NCBI GenBank assembly: GCA_963791325.1
Contig: CAWBRU010000011.1
Span: 1-64,000, forward strand
Length of the DNA stretch: 64,000 bases
Source: JBEVJK01 sp963791325
GTDB lineage: Bacteria; Pseudomonadota; Alphaproteobacteria; Rhizobiales; Rhizobiaceae
Direction: 5' to 3'
Numbering within the stretch: the stretch's first letter is position 1; every line of letters starts with the position of its first letter. The notes below the pieces were generated by a model. It saw only the letters and a program-made list of their open reading frames with translations. It ran no database searches and was not told where the DNA came from. The translations under genes were made by a program, and so were the position numbers. Shown here one piece after another: positions 1-8,597 of this stretch.

Positions 1-1261
1 GTCATTGCGCGGGCCTATCTGGCTGCACTGATGCCCGACTTCCGCTACCGGCAGACCACCGCCACGCTCAACGTGCGCGGCTTCGAATTCCGCGCCGCCG
101 GCCGCCAGCCTCTCGATCTCGGCTGGCGTGCGGCATTCCCGGAGTGGCAGCCCGCCGACGAAAAGGGCTGCGAGGCGCAATTGCTTCCGCCACTCCGCAA
201 CGGCGAGATCGCGCAACTGCATGATCCAAAAATCGAGGACAAGGAGACCCGGCCACCTTCGCGATACAACGAAGGCACTCTGATCGACGCGATGCAAAAT
301 GCCTGGCGTTTTGTTGATGATGAGGTTTTGCGGGAACGCCTCAAGGAGGCTAAGGGTATTGGCACGCCGGCGACCCGGGCCGAGATCATCGGCGGGCTGA
401 AAAAACAGGGTTTCCTGACTGCCCTCGAAAAGCACATTGTGCCGACCGAGACGGGGCTATCGCTGTTCGGCGTTCTCCAACAGGCCGATCCTGCGCTGGT
501 CGATCCGGGCGTGACCGCGCAACTTGAATGCCTGCTCGATGATGTCGTTGTCGGCAAGCAGGAAATGGTCGCTGCGATTGACGCGGTGTGCAACGTCGCC
601 GAGCGTATAATCGGCAAGCTCAAGGACGGCGCAGCCTCCGGCGGACCTCCATTGCTTGGTGCCGCAGCCGGCAACGGCGCCGCGGCATACCAACCAACGC
701 CCGCGATGAAGCGCTTTGCCGACAGCCTCGTCCGGCAGAAGGGCATCAAGCCTCCGCCCGGCTACACAACGTCGATCTCGATCTGTCGCAAATTCCTCAA
801 CGAACTATGCGCCCAAGAAAGGCGAGGGTGAAACGGCTGAGAAGCATGAACTCAAACCGGTCAGTCCGGCCCAGTTGCTGTACGCAACGAAGATCGCGCA
901 GGGGCAAGGCCTCGTCATTCCCGACGAGGCCAAGGCCAACTCGGTCACCATGTCTACGTGGATTGAATCGAACCGAGCCAGCAAGCGCCGCGGGCGCGGT
1001 CGAAAGACTGCCTACAAGCCGGCTGGTTCAGCTGCGCCTCAATCGACGGGGCCGACAAAGAGGTCTCGGAAACGCAAAGCTGGCGCCGATGCCATTCCGC
1101 CAGCTGTCGCCCATCCAAAATCGGTAACCGCGACGCCACTACGGATCCCTTATGGCAACAAGGACGCCGCGATGCAGCTTGGCGCCCGCTATGGCTCGGC
1201 GGGATGGTACGCGCCGCCGGGAGTTGATCTTTCTGCATTCGGCGAGCGCGGATGGCTGTAA
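1..1261 (+). pseudogene. Type IA DNA topoisomerase (TopB-like), C-terminal part, frameshifted
   Basis: The reading frame is open from base 1, so the gene starts outside the window. The visible part carries the type IA topoisomerase signatures TRPPSRYNEGTLIDAM (near 250-300) and GIGTPATRAEII (near 355-390), which lie in the DNA-gate and C-terminal part of domain IV. The first frame ends at 831, but the coding sense continues in the next frame from about 806 (YAPKKGEGE...) to a stop at 1261, giving a Lys/Arg-rich tail that ends in GERGWL. One extra C near 806 explains the break. Topoisomerases with this basic tail are, as I recall, frequent in rhizobial plasmids and integrative elements, and the neighbouring tRNA-Glu fits an island edge. 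I infer one gene broken by an indel, either real or a sequence error. Confidence is high for the family and low for the biological role. Confidence 0.8.
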
Positions 1262-1857
1262 CGCCTGTCGTGTGCCAGCCGCTTCATTAGCTCCGACCTG
1301 AAAACCGCGAAGGTGACTTCCCGGGCTCGCCACACGCCCACCTCGCAGCTTGGCTCGAGGAGGCTTACACCCAATACGAAAAAGGAGTAGCGCCCCGGTG
1401 GGGTACTCTGAGCCGCCACTCATCCAAGGCCAGCATGCGAGAGAGTTGATCCAGGCGCAGGTTGGCGTCTTCAACCGCTGTGGTGGGGGAAGGGGACGCC
1501 CTCTGTCTCCGCCGAAATGTAGCCTCGGCCCGAGCATACGACCCCGGTTACCCGCCGACCGGAGGTGCCCGGGCCATTTTCTGCTGTCGCCAATCCGACC
1601 GGCAGTGTCGTGTGCTCCAGTCTCGCTGCGAACGCCGGCCGTGTGGTAGGGGTCGGCTAATGAGTGCGGGGCAGCAGCGTTGCGTCCGGCAGCGTTTGCC
1701 CTTGCCGCGCTGAGCGAGGCCGCTCGTCTGTCGGACTTGCGTTGGCCGTTCGACTCGGACCATGGGGCCGACCCGTGCGGCCCGCGCTTTTAGCCCTTTT
1801 CTTTAACCCCCGCCGAACCCCGCGGAGCTAACTGAGCTGGAATTACAGAGACAATTT
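1262..1857. other. Non-coding or decayed stretch between topoisomerase and tRNA-Glu
   Basis: No convincing intact gene is visible over about 600 bp. On the minus strand, roughly 1500 down to a stop near 1372, one frame gives a protein-like C-terminal peptide (VEDANLRLDQLSRMLALDEW followed by about 16 more residues) with no start and no continuation, which looks like the remnant of a coding sequence. No integrase gene or repeat of the tRNA 3' end was recognised. The stretch fits debris at the edge of an inserted element. Confidence 0.4.
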
Positions 1858-1932
1858 TGGCACGCCCAAGGGGAATCGAACCCCTGTTTGCGCCGTGAGA
1901 GGGCGCCGTCCTGACCGCTAGACGATGGGCGC
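1858..1932 (-). tRNA. tRNA-Glu (CTC anticodon)
   Basis: Read on the minus strand the sequence starts GCGCCCATCGTCTAGCGG and ends TGGGCGTGCCA. It has a 7-bp acceptor stem (first pair G-U), a D loop with TAGCGGTCAGGA, an anticodon loop CTCTCAC that gives CTC, the T-loop signature GGTTCGATTCC, and an encoded CCA at 1858-1860. The body and anticodon are those of alphaproteobacterial tRNA-Glu. Its 3' end points towards the topoisomerase region, the side on which tRNA-targeting elements insert. Confidence 0.93.
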
Positions 1933-1978
1933 GCAGTGAGCGCGATATAGGGCAGGACCCGGCAAAACGCAACCGCCT

Positions 1979-2374
1979 TCACGCCTTCGGCTCGATCAGA
2001 TCCCAGCGATTGCCGTAGAGGTCGAAGAACACCGCCACCGTGCCGTAGGCTTCATGGCGGGGCGCTTCGTCGAAGGTGACGCCGCGCGCCAGCATCGCCC
2101 GGTGGTCGCGCCCGAAATCGTCGGTCTCGAGGAAGAAGGCGACGCGCCCGCCCGCTTGGCGGCCGACCACCGCCTGTTCGGCGGCATCGTCCGCCTGCGC
2201 AAGCAGCAGCCGCGCGCCGGCCGCGGCCGAAGGCGCTACCACCACCCAACGCTTGCCGACGCCGAGCGCCACGTCCTCGAGCAGGGCAAAGCCGAGCTTG
2301 TCGCGGAACCAGGCGATCGCCTCGTCATAGTCGCGCACGACCAAAGCGACGGTGGCGAGCCGCCGGCCAGTCAT
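1979..2374 (-). CDS. VOC (glyoxalase/bleomycin-resistance) family protein
   Basis: This 131-residue protein is the size of a single VOC module pair. It begins with the strand typical of the family (ATVALVVRDYDEAIAWFRDKLGF) and ends with FFDLYGNRWDLIEP, where the last metal-ligand Glu of VOC enzymes usually sits. Family members bind a divalent metal and act as glyoxalases, dioxygenases or antibiotic-binding proteins; the substrate cannot be told here. The ATG start overlaps the stop of the upstream membrane protein gene by 4 bp (ATGA), so the two are probably translationally coupled. The gene ends about 46 bp from the tRNA-Glu. Confidence 0.85.
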   Translation of the reverse strand: MTGRRLATVALVVRDYDEAIAWFRDKLGFALLEDVALGVGKRWVVVAPSAAAGARLLLAQADDAAEQAVVGRQAGGRVAFFLETDDFGRDHRAMLARGVTFDEAPRHEAYGTVAVFFDLYGNRWDLIEPKA

Positions 2375-2757
2375 GGGGCGGTGATCGTCAGCTGTCCGAC
2401 GATCCGCTTCTCGGCCAGGTCGTAGACCACCAGAACCCGTCGGCCGTCGGCGAGTTCGGTGTCAAGGGCCAGCCGGTTGCCGGACAGGCTCTGCGAGACG
2501 AGCCGCGCCCCGGGCGGCAGCGGCACGGCGCCGTTGAGCATCGCCTCCTCGGACTGCGGCGTTGCGGCCGCAGGTGCCGCCGGCTGCGGCAGCGGCGGGC
2601 GCGAGCTCTTGTAGACAAGCGCTGCCGCCACCACCATAAGCGCGGCCAGGAGAATGCCGAGATTGACGACGACGAAACGCAGCAGCTTGCGGCGCACGCG
2701 CTCGAGAGCCGGGTCGAGCGGCTTGTCGTCGAGGTCGTCGTCTGTCGGTCGCGCCAT
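2371..2757 (-). CDS. Single-pass membrane protein of unknown function (DUF6476-like)
   Basis: The 128-residue protein has a short charged N-terminus, one hydrophobic segment at about residues 26-50, a Pro/Ala-rich linker and a C-terminal beta-rich part (VLVVYDLAEKRIVGQLTI). This layout matches small rhizobial membrane proteins of the DUF6476 type, and no enzymatic motif is visible. The frame is open much further upstream, but ATG 2757 is chosen because it yields the membrane protein and leaves only 18 bp to the divergent pseudouridine synthase gene. It overlaps the following VOC gene by 4 bp. The role is unknown. Confidence 0.75.
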   Translation of the reverse strand: MARPTDDDLDDKPLDPALERVRRKLLRFVVVNLGILLAALMVVAAALVYKSSRPPLPQPAAPAAATPQSEEAMLNGAVPLPPGARLVSQSLSGNRLALDTELADGRRVLVVYDLAEKRIVGQLTITAP

Positions 2758-2775
2758 GAATACCGCCGAGGATCG

Positions 2776-3789
2776 ATGAGCGCCCCTGATAGCGAAGCCG
2801 GTACCGGATTGAAAGAGTTGGCCGCCGCCCGGGATGCCGGCGGCAGCCGCCTCGACCAGTGGCTGGCCGGCGCCCTCGGCGAAGGCTTTTCGAGAAGCCG
2901 CGTTCAGGCGCTGATACGCGGCGGAGCGGTCCGGGTCGGCGGCCGGACGGTGACCGAGCCCGGCCGCAGGCTGGCCGGAGGCGAACCGATCGCCGTCGAG
3001 CTGCCGCCACCCGAACCCGCCACACCGATGGGTGAGGCGATCGCATTGGACATCCTCTTCGAGGACGACGAGCTGATCGTGGTCAACAAGCCTGCCGGCC
3101 TGGTCGTCCACCCGGCGGCCGGCAATTGGACCGGCACGCTGGTCAACGCCTTGATCCACCATTGCGGCGACAGCCTGTCGGGCATCGGCGGCGTCCGCCG
3201 GCCGGGAATCGTCCACCGGCTGGACAAGGACACGAGCGGCGTCATGGTCGTGGCCAAGACCGACCGGGCGCACCGGGCGCTTGCCGCGGCCTTTGCCGAT
3301 CATGGCCGCTCAGGCGATCTCGAGCGGGTCTACCGCGCCTTGGTCTGGGGCGTGCCGGGGCGCAGCACGGGGACCGTCGCAGCAGCGCTTGGACGGGCGG
3401 CAGACCGGGTGCGCCGCGCCGTGGTGCCTGGCGAGCGCGCCGATGCGCGCCCTGCCGTCACCCACTACCAGGTCGAGCAGCGCTTCGGCGATGCGGCCGC
3501 GGCCCTGCTCAGCTGCCGGCTGGAGACCGGCCGCACCCACCAGATCCGCGTCCACATGGCCTATATCGGCCATCCGCTGGTCGGCGATGCCGATTACGGC
3601 CGCGGCTTTCGCAGCAAAGCCGACCGGCTGCCTTCGCCGCTCAGAGAGGCGGTGCTCGGCTTCGGCCGCCAGGCGCTGCACGCCGGGCACCTTGCATTCC
3701 GTCATCCGACCTCCCATATCAAGCTGGCGTTCGACGCGCCGATGCCTGCCGACATGCTGATGCTGGTGGAGAGCTTCCGGGCCCTGTGA
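2776..3789 (+). CDS. RluA family 23S rRNA pseudouridine synthase
   Basis: This 337-residue protein isomerises uridine to pseudouridine in large-subunit rRNA, as RluC and RluD do. An S4 RNA-binding domain lies at about residues 24-75 (RLDQWLAGAL...SRSRVQALIRGGAV). The catalytic domain follows, with the conserved VNKPAGLVVHP and the signature HRLDKDTSGVMVVAK, in which Asp150 is the catalytic residue. GRTHQIRVHM near residue 255 is the other conserved block. The length and the presence of an S4 domain suggest RluD or RluC rather than RluA or TruC, but the exact target uridine cannot be read from sequence. It is transcribed divergently from the 2371-2757 gene and is followed by rpoH. Confidence 0.93.
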   Translation: MSAPDSEAGTGLKELAAARDAGGSRLDQWLAGALGEGFSRSRVQALIRGGAVRVGGRTVTEPGRRLAGGEPIAVELPPPEPATPMGEAIALDILFEDDELIVVNKPAGLVVHPAAGNWTGTLVNALIHHCGDSLSGIGGVRRPGIVHRLDKDTSGVMVVAKTDRAHRALAAAFADHGRSGDLERVYRALVWGVPGRSTGTVAAALGRAADRVRRAVVPGERADARPAVTHYQVEQRFGDAAAALLSCRLETGRTHQIRVHMAYIGHPLVGDADYGRGFRSKADRLPSPLREAVLGFGRQALHAGHLAFRHPTSHIKLAFDAPMPADMLMLVESFRAL

Positions 3790-3976
3790 ACGCCTCAAGG
3801 TTGGCCGCCCGGCGCATTCACTTCGCCGTGAGACTATGTTGCGGCGCAATAATTTTCTCGCAATTTTCCCGATTTGTTCCTATATTGAGGTGTTGCACGG
3901 GCGAGCTCAACTCGCTGCCCGCGCCTTATGCCCGCCTCGTTCAGGGGGCAAACAGCAAGAGAGGGAGGGCGCTTTT

Positions 3977-4888
3977 ATGGCCCAGTCACTACCCAGTATC
4001 GTTTCCGGCGAAGGCGGTCTCACCCGCTACCTGGAAGAAATCCGCCGCTTTCCGATGTTGCAGCCGCAGGAAGAGTATATGCTCGCCAAGCGGTACCAGG
4101 AGCACGCCGACACCGGTGCGGCGCACAAGCTCGTCACCAGCCATCTGCGCCTGGTCGCCAAGATCGCCATGGGCTATCGCGGCTACGGCCTGCCCATCGG
4201 CGAAGTGATCTCGGAAGGCAATGTCGGCCTGATGCAGGCCGTCAAGAAATTCGAGCCTGAACGCGGCTTCCGCCTGGCAACCTATGCCATGTGGTGGATC
4301 AAGGCTGCGATCCAGGAATACATCCTGCGCTCCTGGAGCCTGGTGAAGATGGGCACGACCGCCAATCAGAAGCGGCTGTTCTTCAATCTGCGCAAGGTCA
4401 AAGGCAAGATCCAGGCGCTCGACGACGGCGACCTCAAGCCGGAACAGATCGCCGAGATCGCCCACCGGCTGAACGTCAGCGAGGCCGAAGTGGTCTCGAT
4501 GAACCGCCGGCTGTCCGGCGACGCCTCGCTCAACGCGCCGATCCGCGCCTCCGAAGGCGAATCCGGCGAATGGCAGGACTGGCTGGTCGACGAGCACAAC
4601 AGCCAGGAAGAAATGCTGATCGAGCAGGACGAGCTCGAAAGCCGCCGCGCCATGCTGGCCGGCGCAATGGGCGTGCTCAACGATCGCGAGCGCCGCATCT
4701 TCGAGGCCCGGCGGCTTGCCGAAGAGCCGATGACGCTCGAAGAGTTGTCGGCCGAGTTCGACATCAGCCGCGAACGCGTGCGTCAGATCGAGGTTCGGGC
4801 CTTCGAGAAGGTCCAGGATGCGGTGAAGGCTGCCGCCAAACGCCAGGCTCAGGCATTGCGCACGATCGAGGCGCAGCCCACCGCGTAA
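3977..4888 (+). CDS. rpoH: RNA polymerase heat-shock sigma factor RpoH (sigma-32)
   Basis: This 303-residue sigma-70 family factor directs transcription of heat-shock and protein-quality genes. Region 2 is clear (SEGNVGLMQAVKKFEPERGFR, then LATYAMWWIKAAIQEY). The RpoH box QKRLFFNLRKVK starts at Gln131 and separates RpoH from RpoD. Region 4.2 contains a helix-turn-helix at about residues 253-280 (LEELSAEFDISRERVRQIE). ATG 3977 follows a purine-rich ribosome site (GAGAGGGAGGG). The 190 bp upstream include an AT-rich patch at about 3836-3895 that probably holds the promoter, though I cannot assign it. A perfect hairpin terminator follows. Rhizobia often carry two rpoH genes, and I cannot tell which paralogue this is. 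Confidence 0.95.
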   Translation: MAQSLPSIVSGEGGLTRYLEEIRRFPMLQPQEEYMLAKRYQEHADTGAAHKLVTSHLRLVAKIAMGYRGYGLPIGEVISEGNVGLMQAVKKFEPERGFRLATYAMWWIKAAIQEYILRSWSLVKMGTTANQKRLFFNLRKVKGKIQALDDGDLKPEQIAEIAHRLNVSEAEVVSMNRRLSGDASLNAPIRASEGESGEWQDWLVDEHNSQEEMLIEQDELESRRAMLAGAMGVLNDRERRIFEARRLAEEPMTLEELSAEFDISRERVRQIEVRAFEKVQDAVKAAAKRQAQALRTIEAQPTA

Positions 4889-4910
4889 CCAGGACAAGAA
4901 TCAGAAAAAA

Positions 4911-4943
4911 GCCGCCGCGACACTCACTCGCGGCGGCTTTTCT
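4911..4943. terminator. Bidirectional Rho-independent terminator between rpoH and the 4972-6900 gene
   Basis: A 10-bp perfect stem GCCGCCGCGA / TCGCGGCGGC (4911-4920 and 4928-4937) has a 7-base loop. It is followed on the plus strand by TTTTCT and preceded by AAAAAA, which becomes a T-run on the minus strand. It sits between two convergent genes and can end both transcripts. Confidence 0.9.
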
Positions 4944-4971
4944 ATGCGGCGAAGGAACGCCGGTCCGGCGC

Positions 4972-6900
4972 TTAGCCCGCTTTGGCAGACTTGGCTTCCC
5001 AGGCCTTCATCGTCTCGTCGAACACCTTTGCCCCGGTGGTGCCCTTTTCCATGGTGATCAGGGCGCGCCGGCCGGACTTGTAGACCAGCGGCACGTCGAT
5101 CCATTGGTCACGGCGCAACAGCGTCAGGTTGGCATCGATCTCGGCTTTCGAGTCATTCAATGCCACCAGGAAGAATCCGTCGGCGATCTTGGCAGGGATG
5201 CCGAGCAGCGGATTGCCGGCCGACTGCTCCGAATCCTTAAGCGATACCCGCAAGATGTTCTCGATGCCGCCGCCCTCGAAGCCTTCGGGAGTCAGGAAGA
5301 TCATCTCGATGATATGGCTGGCCGGCAGCGTCGGATCGCCGTTGCGGCGGATCGTCATGCGAAGCTGCAGGTCCTTGCCCGGAATGGTCGCCTCGGCACG
5401 GATCGCCGGCTCGGGCGGCATGTCGCCGCCCGGCGATTCCTGCACCACCGACCATACGATCGAGCCCATATCGGCAGAGCCTTGGGCGAGATTGGTGCGC
5501 TCTTCATAGAAGATCGCCTTCTGGCCGACGCCGGGGTTGGCCGCCGTGTCGGGCGGCGATGCCGGGGTGACGGGGGCTGTCGGCTGCGGTGCCTGAGCCG
5601 CGTCCGGCGGCGTCGCGGCCGCCGTCTGATCGGCAGGCGCCGCCGCGTCCGGCGCCGCGGTGGTCTCACCCGCGGCCGGCGGCAAAGCCGGCGCGGTCGA
5701 CGGTTGGCCGTTGTCGGCCGTGGCCGGTGTTCCCGGCAACGGGGTGCCGGCCGGCGGGGTCGCGGTCTGCGCGTCGGCCGGCGGGTTGGCGCCGTCGGCG
5801 GGTGGGTTGGCGCCGTCGGCGGGCGCGGTGTCTGCCTGCGGCGGCGTTGGGTTGGCGGTGACAGGGGGGGCAGCCGGGGCCGCGGGAGCTTGCGGCTCCG
5901 CAGCCGGCGGCGTCGCGGTGCCGGCAGACGGGGCCGGCGCCGTGTCGCTCGGCGGCGTCACGGCCGCTACCGAAGTGCCTTCGCCGACAGAGCCGGCAGT
6001 GGCCGCGGGGCCATCGTCGACCTCGCTGCCATCGGTTTTGAGCCGCTGGGTGAGCTTCTCGGCCGCAGCCGGCGCTTCCGGCTCGGCCGGAGCCGTGGCG
6101 GATGCGCTGTTCTCAGCCGTGCCGGCTTGCGGCGCGGCTGGTGTCGGGGCCGCCGCCTGCTGCTCGGCCGGATTGGCGGCCGGAGCCGTGGCGGACGCCG
6201 ACTTCGCCGGTGTGTTGGCGGCCGGCGCCTTGGCCGCCGTGGTCAAGCCCTTGAGCGGCAGCATCGCCTGCAGCTCGTCGCGCTTCAGCCATGCGGCATA
6301 CCCGCCGCCGGCCAGCAGCGCCAAGATCACCACCGCAGCGATCAGGCCGCCATAGCCGCGCCGGCGCGGCAGCCGCTCATCCTCTTCGGCATAGCCGTGA
6401 TCCTGATAGTCGTCCTGCTGCATCGCCGGCGAGGGCTCGAACTCGGCGGGCTCCGGCTGGGCGGATGGCGCCGGGATCGGTGCAGGCGAAGGCTGAGGAC
6501 GCGGCGCGGCCGGCTGCGCGGGCTGCGGCCGCATCGCCGGCGCCGCGGCCGGTGCGTGTCGCGCCGTGTCTGCGGGGGCCGGAGGAGCCGGGCGGGGAGA
6601 GGCGTCCGCCGTCCGCGACGCGTTGAGCGAGGCAAACACGTTCTCAAGCTCGTCGATCGGGTCGGCGGGCCGCGCTGGCGCGGCAGGCGCCTGCGCGTAT
6701 TCCGCCTCGACCTGGCGGATCGCATCCTCCAGCGACCTGCGCTGGCGCTCCACCGCCGCCGCGGGCGGCGGCGGATTGATCGCGGCAAGCTTGGCCCCGA
6801 CCGTCGCACGGGCCTTCTCATAGACCCGCTCGCGCATCTGCGGCGTCGGATCGACCAGGCCGTCGATTGTCTTTTTCAGAACCGCAACGAAATCTGCCAT
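4972..6900 (-). CDS. Pro/Ala-rich single-pass membrane protein of unknown function
   Basis: The 642-residue protein has four parts. A charged N-terminal segment (about 1-75) looks helical. A Pro/Ala-rich cytoplasmic linker follows. One transmembrane helix lies at about 182-204 (LIAAVVILALLAGGGYAAWL) and is preceded by an RRRGYG positive patch. A low-complexity stretch of some 250 residues (Ala/Pro/Thr), which contains a short tandem GANPPAD repeat, leads to a folded C-terminal domain of about 170 residues (from GQKAIFYEERTNLA). The family is conserved beside purA and rpoH in rhizobia as I recall, sometimes with misleading regulator names; no catalytic motif is visible. An envelope-spanning role with the C-terminal domain outside is inferred. 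It lies convergent to rpoH and 99 bp downstream of purA on the same strand. Confidence 0.75.
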   Translation of the reverse strand: MADFVAVLKKTIDGLVDPTPQMRERVYEKARATVGAKLAAINPPPPAAAVERQRRSLEDAIRQVEAEYAQAPAAPARPADPIDELENVFASLNASRTADASPRPAPPAPADTARHAPAAAPAMRPQPAQPAAPRPQPSPAPIPAPSAQPEPAEFEPSPAMQQDDYQDHGYAEEDERLPRRRGYGGLIAAVVILALLAGGGYAAWLKRDELQAMLPLKGLTTAAKAPAANTPAKSASATAPAANPAEQQAAAPTPAAPQAGTAENSASATAPAEPEAPAAAEKLTQRLKTDGSEVDDGPAATAGSVGEGTSVAAVTPPSDTAPAPSAGTATPPAAEPQAPAAPAAPPVTANPTPPQADTAPADGANPPADGANPPADAQTATPPAGTPLPGTPATADNGQPSTAPALPPAAGETTAAPDAAAPADQTAAATPPDAAQAPQPTAPVTPASPPDTAANPGVGQKAIFYEERTNLAQGSADMGSIVWSVVQESPGGDMPPEPAIRAEATIPGKDLQLRMTIRRNGDPTLPASHIIEMIFLTPEGFEGGGIENILRVSLKDSEQSAGNPLLGIPAKIADGFFLVALNDSKAEIDANLTLLRRDQWIDVPLVYKSGRRALITMEKGTTGAKVFDETMKAWEAKSAKAG

Positions 6901-6999
6901 TCTTGTTGTTCTTTCGCGTTCCCGCCAACTCGGCTTGAAACCGGACCGGCGATTGCCTGTTTCAAGCTGCTTGCAACGCTGATCTCATTAAATCATGGT

Positions 7000-8298
7000 C
7001 TAATCTTGAAATGGATCGGTCACAAGTATGGTGTCGTCCCGCTCCGGGCTGGTCGACAGCATGGCAACAGGGGCACCGATCAGCTCCTCGATATAGCGCA
7101 CATATTTGACCGCCTGGGCCGGCAGGTCGTTCCAGCTGCGCGCCCCGGCGGTGGTCGACTGCCAACCTTCCAGCGTTTCGTAGACCGGTTCGACCCGCGC
7201 CTGGGCTCCCTGGCTCGCCGGCAGATAGTCGATCACTTCGCCGTCCAGCCGATAGCCGGTGCAGACCTTGATCTGGTCCAGTCCGTCGAGCACGTCGAGC
7301 TTGGTGAGCGCGATGCCGTTGATACCGTTGACCGCCACCGCTTGGCGAACGAGCACTGCATCGAACCAGCCGCAGCGGCGCTTGCGCCCGGTGACGACGC
7401 CGAACTCATGACCGCGGGTGCCAAGAAACTCGCCGATCTCGTTGGTCTGCTCGGTCGGGAACGGGCCCTCGCCGACGCGCGTCGTGTAGGCCTTGGTGAT
7501 GCCCAGCACATAGCCGATGGCGCCCGGCCCGAGTCCAGAGCCGGTCGCTGCCTGCCCGGCAACCGTGTTCGACGAGGTAACATAAGGATAGGTGCCCTGA
7601 TCGATGTCGAGCAGGGTTCCCTGCGCCCCTTCGAACAGGATACGCGAACCGGCCCGGCGCTCGTCGTCGAGGATCTTCCAGACCCGGTCCATGTAAGGCA
7701 GAACGGCGTCGGCCACCGACGTCAGTTCATGCATGACCGCGGCTTGCGCCACGGCGGGATGGCCAAGCCCGCGGCGCAGTGCGTTGTGGTGCGTCAACAG
7801 CCGGTCGACCTTGGCGCCGAGCGTATCGAGGCTCGCCAGGTCCATGACCCGGATAGCACGCCGCCCGACCTTGTCTTCATAGGCCGGGCCGATGCCGCGC
7901 CGGGTGGTGCCGATCTTGGTGCCGGAATTCGACGCCGCGTCCTCGCGAAAGCCGTCGAGCTCGCGGTGCAGCGACAGGATGAGCGCGGTGTTCTCGGCGA
8001 TCTTCAGCCGGTCCGGGCCGACCTCCACGCCCTGTTCCCTGAGCCTGGTCAGCTCGGCGACGAAGGCGTGCGGGTCGAACACCACGCCGTTGCCGATCAC
8101 CGACAGCTTGCCCTGCCGAACCACGCCGGACGGCAACAGGGAAAGCTTGTAGACGGTGCCGTCGACGACCAGCGTGTGACCGGCATTGTGGCCGCCCTGG
8201 AAACGCACCACCACGTCGGCGCGCTCGGAAAGCCAGTCGACGATCTTGCCTTTGCCTTCGTCGCCCCACTGCGAGCCGACGACCACCACATTGGCCAT
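7000..8298 (-). CDS. purA: Adenylosuccinate synthetase
   Basis: This enzyme makes adenylosuccinate from IMP and aspartate with GTP, the first committed step to AMP. The 432-residue length is normal for the family. The N-terminus MANVVVVGSQWGDEGKGK carries the P-loop GDEGKGK at residues 12-18. Further conserved blocks are GGHNAGHT, GTTRRGIGPAYEDK, FEGAQGTLLDIDQGTYPYVT and GWFDAV. ATG 8298 is chosen over an upstream in-frame start because the family begins right at this methionine. It could share a transcript with the downstream 4972-6900 gene. No purine riboswitch or PurR site was recognised upstream. Confidence 0.97.
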   Translation of the reverse strand: MANVVVVGSQWGDEGKGKIVDWLSERADVVVRFQGGHNAGHTLVVDGTVYKLSLLPSGVVRQGKLSVIGNGVVFDPHAFVAELTRLREQGVEVGPDRLKIAENTALILSLHRELDGFREDAASNSGTKIGTTRRGIGPAYEDKVGRRAIRVMDLASLDTLGAKVDRLLTHHNALRRGLGHPAVAQAAVMHELTSVADAVLPYMDRVWKILDDERRAGSRILFEGAQGTLLDIDQGTYPYVTSSNTVAGQAATGSGLGPGAIGYVLGITKAYTTRVGEGPFPTEQTNEIGEFLGTRGHEFGVVTGRKRRCGWFDAVLVRQAVAVNGINGIALTKLDVLDGLDQIKVCTGYRLDGEVIDYLPASQGAQARVEPVYETLEGWQSTTAGARSWNDLPAQAVKYVRYIEELIGAPVAMLSTSPERDDTILVTDPFQD

Positions 8299-8463
8299 GT
8301 CTAAGGTGTCCTCCAGGTTCCGGGCCGCGGCCGCGGCACGGCCTCTATAGAGCATCGCGGCCAAAATGGGCAGAGCTTTGCCGCGCGTGCCGGATCGCCG
8401 GCGCGGTCGAGGTCCAATCGAATTCCGGGCTCAGGCCTTTACGAAACAGCTGCAGGCGAATAG

Positions 8464-8562
8464 AGCGGATCACCGCTTCCTTGCCATGATGCGCCGCTCT
8501 AAGTCGTTGTTTTTCCCCAATTCCGGACGGAATGCCGTTTCCACTTTTCCTGGAATTGCCCT
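8464..8562 (+). repeat. Palindromic intergenic repeat, copy 1
   Basis: The core reads CTCTAAGTC-GTTGTTTTTCCCC, then AATTCCGGACGGAATGCCG, then TTTCCACTTTTCCTGGAATTGC. The ends GCAATTCCAGG / CCTGGAATTGC and the middle are partly self-complementary. The same element recurs at about 12515, 14659, 34440, 41336, 49839, 50705 and 56053. This copy lies just upstream of the DMT transporter, so an in-frame ATG at 8532 falls inside the repeat and is unlikely to be the true start. Confidence 0.8.
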
Positions 8563-8597
8563 ACGCCCACCGCAAGACCCTTCCCGAAATTTCGCTG

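Noticed and set aside
1350..1649. Plus-strand frame of 99 residues after the topoisomerase
   Set aside because: No ribosome site and atypical composition; the minus strand of part of the same region shows a more protein-like fragment.
2758..3303. N-terminal extension of the 2371-2757 membrane protein
   Set aside because: The extension is antisense to the pseudouridine synthase and has no conserved content; ATG 2757 fits a normal small membrane protein.
4291..8304. A 1337-residue open frame on the plus strand across rpoH, the Pro/Ala-rich protein and purA
   Set aside because: It is antisense to two well-supported genes, Arg-rich and without motifs; such frames are expected in GC-rich DNA with strong third-position bias.
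8532..8597. Start of the DMT transporter at ATG 8532
   Set aside because: It lies inside the palindromic repeat; the family N-terminus fits ATG 8598.
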